From Apiotrichum sp. Y4204 (Eukaryota > Basidiomycota > Tremellomycetes > Trichosporonales > Trichosporonaceae), in NCBI GenBank assembly GCA_025531455.1, contig JAMYHL010000029.1, forward strand, positions 558,001 through 622,000: a stretch of DNA of 64,000 nt, in the 5' to 3' direction. How positions within the stretch are numbered: the first letter of the stretch is position 1; each line of letters begins with the position of its first letter. Under the pieces are notes generated by a model. The model saw only the letters and a list, made by a program, of their open reading frames with translations, made no database searches and was not told where the DNA came from. Below, piece by piece: positions 58,246 through 64,000 of the stretch. A program made the position numbers and the translations under genes.

Positions 58246-61088
58246 TTAGTGGCTGATGTACTGGAAGACGTACGAGATCTCCGGCAGACCAAGCTCTGCG
58301 CGGAGGAGATCGTCGTGCATCTGCCCAAGCTGCGCGTTCGGGAAGTGATTCCATCTGTGTGTGAGTTTAGGGGCCCGGGGTGTCAACTCACGTGCTGGCG
58401 TCGCCGTAGAGGAGAGCCTGCGACTTGATAAACTGCTTGCCGTTCCGGCAGCGCTTGCACTTGTATGTGTCGTGCGTGTCGCACAGAGTCTCCGGGTTGA
58501 ACTTGAACAGCTGGCGGAGGTCGTCCTGCGTGAAATGACGAGCAGTGTCCTCGGCTTCGTCGACCACACAAGCTGAGAGGTTCTGCTTCTGGCATCTGAG
58601 AGTTAGTACGAAGAAATCCCAGAAACTCACTGTCTCTGGAAGATCTTCTCCTCGATGGTACCAGTGGTCTGGAAACGGTACACAAAGCCTGCATGTCAGC
58701 ATGGCGTTTAGGGTGCGCCGACTCACATTCTTTCTTCTGTCCATCACGCCAAACACGAGCAAGGGCTTGCTGGTCGCTTGCGGGATTCCAGTCCTATCTG
58801 TCAGCTTGGCAACATTCTCTGGGCGTACTGGGTCAAAGAGAATCAAGCGGTTCGCGCCAATGAGGTTGATACCACATCCTCCGGCCTTGGAACTGAGCAG
58901 GAAGACAAACTCCTTGCCCTCAGGGTCGTTGAATCGGTCGACGATTTTGGAGCGCTTCTTCACCGACATTGTGCCGTCCAGACGCACACAGCCATACTTC
59001 TTGATACGGCAGAGACGCTCCATCAGGTCAAGCGTCTGCGTCGCGTTACTGATAAGGACGATCTTGTCGTCGGTGTGGTTCTTGATGTGGTCCAGCATGC
59101 GTTCCAGGACGACAAACTTGCCAGAGTAGCTGCAGTTGAAACCCCTCTCCCGGCCGGTCTTGCCTTGCGCATAGTCAGCAGGAAGCAGGCTCTCGCATCC
59201 CGGGAGGTCCTCAGGCAGGTTGAGAAGCTCAGGGTGGTTGACCAGCTTGCGCAGAAGGCTGATCGCCTTGAGGGGTTGGGAGTCCTTGCCGCGGAGAAGA
59301 CGCTGTACGTCCTTCGAGTTGACAAAGTAGTTGTACAGTTTTGATTGAAGATCGCTGGGGCGGCAGAAGACGACATGCTCATACTTGACGGGCACTGAGA
59401 GCTGTCAGCAACTGCAATGTACGTCAACTCACAGTATTTAGAAAGAAGATCATTGGTGCGGCGAATAATAAATTTGTTGACAAGCGCGCTGAGCTCCTTG
59501 AGCTTAGCCTCACTCTCCTCCTTTTCCTTGTCGGTAGCATCGGCGTCACGACCGCGCAGAATCTTGTTCTCAAAGTTGCGCTTGAAGTCGGTTTTGCTTC
59601 CCAGATACTCGGGGTTTGCGAAGCTGAGCAGCGCAAAGTACTCGGAAAGGTCATTCTGAATCGGAGTGCCAGTGAGGATGACTCGACGCTGGACGTTGAG
59701 TGCAGTGAGAGATTGAAATGTGAGGGTGTCTGCAGTGTCAGCTAAGGCGTAAAACACGTACAGCTCACCTGCATTCTTAAGACGATGACCTTCGTCGGCG
59801 AGAAGAAGGCCAATGGGACAATTGGCAAGCTCCTCCTGAAGCGTACGTAGCGTCTCGTACGACACGATCATGACTGTTGTCAGTGTGCGTCAAACGTCCA
59901 AGCATACCTGGCAAAGTGACGTTCCTGCCATGGGCGGCAACCCAGCGTCGGACAGCGGGAATGAGCTCCGCCTTGCCGCCCTTTCCGTCGACAACAAGAG
60001 CGTTCACAGCCCCGGGGCCAAGCCATTTGACTAAGGTGAGCCACCACCCCATCGACATCATAAACGTACCCAGTTCATTGGCCCAGTTTCCGACCAGGGA
60101 GGTGGGACACGCGATGACGACCTTCTCCAATGTCCCCTTTCCAGCCTGCGGCGACTGCTTAAGGAGAGTCCATAGGAGTGCAATACACTGGAGCGTCTTG
60201 CCGAGACCCATCTCGTCAGCCATGATGCATCCCCACGCTTTGGGATCCAGAAGGCCTGTGGTGCAGCGGTAGAGGAACTGGGTGGTTAGAAGGCAGAATC
60301 ATCACCACGTACCTTAACGCCCTCAATCTGATGCGGACGGAGCACCTTGCTCAGGCGCGGGTCAATGACGACGGGCACCTTGACCTCCTTCTTCTTTGTC
60401 TTGTCCTCGATCCCGAGAATTGCCTTGAGACTCTTGTGTGGCCCGCGCTCAGCAGCGAGCTGCTTGGCCTTCAATGCCTCCGCGGCGCGCTGGGCCTCCT
60501 CCTCAGGATCGGGCCTATCGTCTATCGTCGGGTCGTAGAGCACGATGGCATGATCCGCCATCGGGTCATGCAGCGGTCGCGGAGGAAGGTTGGGGTGTGG
60601 GCGCGCGCCAAGCGACGCGTGCGAGAGGGGGTGCACGACAGTCTCCTTCGTAATCGCATTAGTCATTACTGGAATCGCAAAGCTGGGGTATCAGCGCGAG
60701 TTCAAACCGAAGGTAGATCAACTCACTTTCTCGACCGTACGACACTCAGTTCTTTGACGGCATACACGGGAAACTTGCGATTACACCACTTTGCCATGTC
60801 GCCAAGCACGCCGTTCTCGTACACCTTGTTGCCCATCTCGAAACGCATCTTCTTCTTCGGTGACCCATCCGCGTCAATCACCGCGTCGCCATCGTCTACT
60901 CCATCGCCCATGTCCTTGTACGACACGGATTTGCGTTTACGCGCCGCGCGCTCGGGGAGCGCCGAGGTCGTGCGCTTGTTCACCAATGCCGGGCGCTTGA
61001 ACGGCGAGGATACGATGCCGAACCCTCCGGACGTCGCTGATGTGATGGGCGAGTCGCCGTTTGCGGGTTTGGATAGCCTCCGGAGCAT
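58246..61088 (-). CDS. RAD54: Rad54 recombination DNA translocase
   Basis: This SWI2/SNF2-family ATPase works with Rad51 in homologous recombination in the nucleus. The protein has 822 residues in 11 exons: 60727-61088, 60313-60682, 60070-60277, 59908-60030, 59769-59873, 59433-59729, 58829-59394, 58727-58793, 58631-58688, 58392-58595 and 58246-58354. The basic N-terminus has SVVRSRNFAIPVM, formed by a splice. The motor motifs appear in order: DEMGLGKT (Walker A), DEGHRLKN (motif II, the usual Rad54 variant of DEAH), LTGTPIQNDLSEYF, SKAGGCGINLIGANRL and RVWRDGQKK. A C-terminal zinc-like cysteine cluster (CDTHDTYKCKRC) then WNHF follows. The DWNPASDQQ motif is recovered only with acceptor GATAG at 58794. 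Confidence 0.96.
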
Positions 61089-61863
61089 CGTGGGGAGAAG
61101 AGAGAGGGCAGTGGAATGGGAGGAAAGTGGAGAGAGATGAAGAGTTACAAGCAAGGATGACGAGGATGAAGAGGATGGAGGGGGAAGACACAAAACCGTC
61201 TGCCAGAGATGACGGTGTTTTTCCATTGCCCCCTGTCCAAATCCGCGCCACCCAAAAGGTTCAAAGGAAACAAGTCGCGTCAACCACCAACGGAATCAAA
61301 AATTGATATTACGCGCACCGCGCACTGGCACCCTAATCCGCAGCCCAATGATCCACCGCCAATCCGCCGATCCCCCATGAACATCATGAATTCATGAATT
61401 CATGAAGGATCAACGACAAACGTGTTTGTGGAATTTGTGGAAATGTCAGAACGCGCTAGACATTGATGTTGAGGAGAAAAAAGGATGGCATAGAGCACAT
61501 GTTGATACACCTAATCTACCAAGAGATAATTCTATATAATGTCCAAGAATGTGTTGGATGAGCATGCGCGGGGTGGGGCGACAGTATTGTCATGAGCTCG
61601 GCCACCAGCCCTGCGTCGCACGTTCGGTTTACCTTGAGAAGAGCGAGGAGGAGCTACAAATTGCAAGCCAGCACGTCACGATCGCAGGCCACGAGCCAGC
61701 GCGGACGCGGGCAGAGAGCACTGGGACAGTGGAGTACCAGTGCTTGAGAGTAGATGCTTGTGTCCGTGCAGAGCACAGCCATGCACCGACTCCCGGGTCT
61801 AGTTATTTTTTGTTCTTTTCCTATTGCTGTGTTGAGCAGCGTCTCGCGCTACGCATCTTGGGC
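61089..61863. other. Intergenic RAD54 / ceramidase
   Basis: These 775 bp hold the RAD54 promoter and the ceramidase 3' region. The one notable item is a 20-bp perfect palindrome at 61385. Confidence 0.6.
61385..61404. repeat. 20-bp perfect palindrome of CATGAATT units
   Basis: CATGAATTCATGAATTCATG reads the same on both strands. It is a short tandem of an 8-bp unit, about 300 bp upstream of the RAD54 start. Confidence 0.9.
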
Positions 61864-63293
61864 TTAGTTTGCCACAGCGGTGCCGTTGCTGTCGACGAGA
61901 AGCGACTTCTCAGTGACCTCGAACGGCAGGTCCTCAAGCTTGGCTTTGGTCTCGACGCCGGCGACGGGGCGAACAATGGGGAACCAGTCCCCAGAGTTGT
62001 ACTCGTACGCGTACGGGTTGGTCTTGACCGAAAGGCACATCTGAACGCATGCGGTGAAGATGAGGAAGGCGCCGTAGTTGGTCATGAGATGCCAGTAGCC
62101 GTGGCCCTGCGTGAAGTGGCCAAGGTGCTCGAGACCCTTGCTCTCGAGCCACTCGCGGGCGTCACGGAAGTGGTTGCAGAATAGGTTGTCGATGTTCCAG
62201 ATGGCAAAGCCAAGGACGAAGATGCTGACGCCGGTAATGAGCGAGCGGCCAATCTTGGCCCGACGGTCCGCGGGGAGCTGGTAGAGCAGCCAGATGGCGC
62301 GCAGGACCGACACGCTCATAATGAGCGCGAACGCAACCTGGTGGTAAACGGGGTTGGGCAGGGAGACACTGAATGTTAGCGTCGAGACACGTGTGTTGCC
62401 GTTCCAGTCGCTAGCGGCGTACTGGATCAGACTGGCACTCACTAAGAGACGGTGACAAAGATGTCCCAGGCAACGACGGCGAGGACGCCAACCTTGCCGC
62501 CGCGGAACTTGAACCCGGGCTGGGTGTCAAAGACGAGGTAGGCGGCCCACGAGACAACGTAAATCTGGAGGTCAGCATGCGACTCTACACTGAGCGGCTG
62601 AGGACATTGCCATTGATCAACAATAAAGGCCGTTCATGCGCCCCACGCCGGTCATTTGTCGCCTAGGAGCGAGCAATGGCGATCGTAGCACTGCACACAC
62701 AGATGAAGACAGAGACAATGTATCGCCATGAAAGTCGTAACCCGGCCATCCAGTGTCTTCTGTCTGTGCCCACGCCGCCTCCACTTCCGTCATTTACGCC
62801 AGGCTCCACTGTTTTCCGGACCCCACCATTGGGCCCACTCTTTTGACATGGCCACTTGGGTCTCGCCCACCGCAGCTTTGTCCCAGCGCGCACAAACAAC
62901 TCACCATGGGAAGCTCGTCCATGAGCTGCCACTCCCAGCGGAGGCTGGCATGGAATCCAAAGCTGCCGATGCCGATGAGCGCGAGGCCGAGGTACGTGAG
63001 CGCGTAGCGGAAAGGGATGCCGGCCTGGGTGGTGACCCAGGCACCCCAGAGGCCGAAGACGATGCCGGGGACGTTGGTGAGCGTGTTGACAAACTCGGCG
63101 ATGTAGTAGCTGTACGTGTGGTTGAGCTCGCACCAGTCTGGGGATGTTAGAAGCGGTTCAGAAAAATCCCATCACACATCACATCACAACACCACAACAT
63201 CAAGCCACAATAAAACGTACCAATCGTGCTGGTTACTGGGCCGAACCAGCCGACCATGTTCTGGTCTGTGATGAGGTGGTCGAAGGCGCCCAT
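61864..63293 (-). CDS. Alkaline ceramidase
   Basis: This membrane hydrolase cleaves (phyto)ceramide to a sphingoid base and fatty acid in ER/Golgi. It has 310 residues in four exons (63221-63293, 62905-63137, 62443-62564, 61864-62368). Family motifs are DWCELNHTYSYYIAEFVNT near the start, GIGSFGFHASL with MDELPM (the His and Asp of the metal site), and GHGYWHL near the end (HxxxH). Seven hydrophobic segments fit the family. The intron at 62565-62904 is 340 nt, nearly ten times the local norm, and falls inside the MDELPM/IYV motif, so it is needed. The other introns are 83 and 74 nt. The protein ends in a short hydrophilic tail. Confidence 0.93.
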
Positions 63294-63705
63294 CGTGAAT
63301 GAGCGGAGGGGAGTCGGAGTTGAGGCGAGGTAACGTGGGTTGACTGTAGAAGGGAGTCCGGGAGAAAGCGTGCAGCTCGTAGTCACCAGGGGGTTGGCTG
63401 GTGAGAGCGTGCAGGAATGGGAGTCGAGAGGTGTCGAGGAAAAGGTGGCAAAGAGCTGATGAAGGGCGGGGTTGACCACGAACTGGATTGGATCGAGCGT
63501 TCTTTTTAAAGCAATAACACTTTCAGCGAGGAGTTGGGTATAAGGGTGGGTTAGAGATGGAGATGCGCGCAAGAACACGGTCCGAGGGGCCGCGAGGAAA
63601 GGCGACGAGGAGAGGGACGCGGAGGCTGGAGCGTAGTAGCCAAAGCACCGGGCCTGGTTCAAATGCAGCTAACAAGGTGGCCAGGTGGGAGGACCGAGAC
63701 TAAAG
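63294..63705. other. Divergent promoter of ceramidase and the right-edge gene
   Basis: These 412 bp lie between two outward-facing starts. The left part is CT-rich on the minus strand, a leader for the ceramidase. No other feature was seen. Confidence 0.55.
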
Positions 63706-64000
63706 ATGGCAACACGCATTAACCTTTGGACTCTTCACTCTCTCTCACTCTGCGCTCTCTGCCTTGGGTCTGATGGCATCGACGACGTAATCATCCCTGG
63801 CCCCGGGCCTGTTTCGATTTCCATTGCTTCTCGCCGGCCGGCTGCGCGGTTGCAGGAGTTTCTCCGCGCCGAGACCGGGTCTCGACGAAGCTCTGTTGAT
63901 CTGCTGGACGAAAGTAAGTACGTGAGCGCCGCCGCCATTCATTCACACTCCTGTTGCATGCATATCCACTCTCGTGTTTGTCTAGTTTGGCGTGCGGCGT
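63706..64000 (+). CDS. 5' end of an unidentified gene, cut by window
   Basis: An in-frame stop precedes the ATG at 63706, and the frame then stays open to the window end. It begins MATRINLWTLHS, passes a hydrophobic stretch (SLCALCLG), then SDGIDDVIIPGPGPVS and a basic/acidic helix-like segment ending SSVDLLDE. A donor-like GTAAGTACG at 63911-63919 and an acceptor-like TGTCTAG near 63987 suggest an intron, though the unspliced frame is also open. I do not recognise the protein. Confidence 0.5.
   Translation, partial: MATRINLWTLHSLSLCALCLGSDGIDDVIIPGPGPVSISIASRRPAARLQEFLRAETGSRRSSVDLLDESKYVSAAAIHSHSCCMHIHSRVCLVWRAA

Noticed and set aside
58794..58828. Earlier acceptor (GACAG) in the RAD54 intron before exon 8
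   Set aside because: It would break the conserved DWNPASDQQ motif. The later GATAG acceptor restores it in frame.
1..64000. tRNA, rRNA and CRISPR features
   Set aside because: I scanned by eye for the T-loop GTTCRA context with paired stems and for regularly spaced identical repeats, and found none. A tRNAscan-SE or Infernal run would be decisive.

Overview
The window is nuclear DNA from a basidiomycete yeast. The evidence is GC-rich coding sequence, many very short introns (mostly 33-50 nt, with GTRNGT donors, CTNAC branch sites and YAG acceptors), CT-rich 5' leaders, and proteins that read as Tremellomycete orthologues. Trichosporonales (Cutaneotrichosporon, Apiotrichum, Vanrija and relatives) is the best guess, made from intron size and base composition rather than from a database match. 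There are 21 protein-coding genes, two of them cut by the window edges. No rRNA, tRNA, CRISPR array or bacterial-type operon was seen.

Left part (1-23.6 kb), dense housekeeping genes: a NOSIP-type zinc/U-box protein (minus, cut at base 1) diverges from MVD1 (mevalonate diphosphate decarboxylase). These are followed by a small spliced gene of unknown function, NDC1 (nuclear pore/spindle pole membrane protein), KOG1 (the raptor subunit of TORC1), CSN2 (COP9 signalosome), a 2,028-residue SEC7 (Golgi ARF-GEF), a secreted M64-type metallopeptidase and tubulin cofactor A.

Middle part (23.7-46.8 kb), accessory and gene-poor: two tandem double-BTB paralogues; a mitochondrial-type protein with a C-terminal 20-residue repeat; a siderophore-type MFS transporter with two iron-regulator-like GATA sites upstream and a divergent small secreted cysteine-rich, probably GPI-anchored protein; a long Gly/His/Thr repeat protein whose opposite strand is also open; MPE1 (mRNA 3'-end processing); and a small proline/serine-rich hypothetical gene. 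Intergenic gaps of 1-3.4 kb separate them. The gap at 46.8-49.2 kb holds a 326-bp element with 31-bp terminal inverted repeats flanked by TA, read here as a miniature inverted-repeat transposable element.

Right part (49-64 kb): a NAD(P)-binding Rossmann protein, CCH1 (four-domain calcium channel, 13 exons), RAD54 (recombination motor), an alkaline ceramidase with an unusually long intron, and the 5' end of an unidentified plus-strand gene.

The genes act in unrelated pathways and look like ordinary fungal gene order. The likely regulatory links are local: the GATA pair between the transporter and the GPI protein, and CACGCT/E-box motifs in front of MVD1. Gene models were assembled by hand by splicing GT-AG introns. 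Every complete model given here closes in frame, but no transcript data were available.
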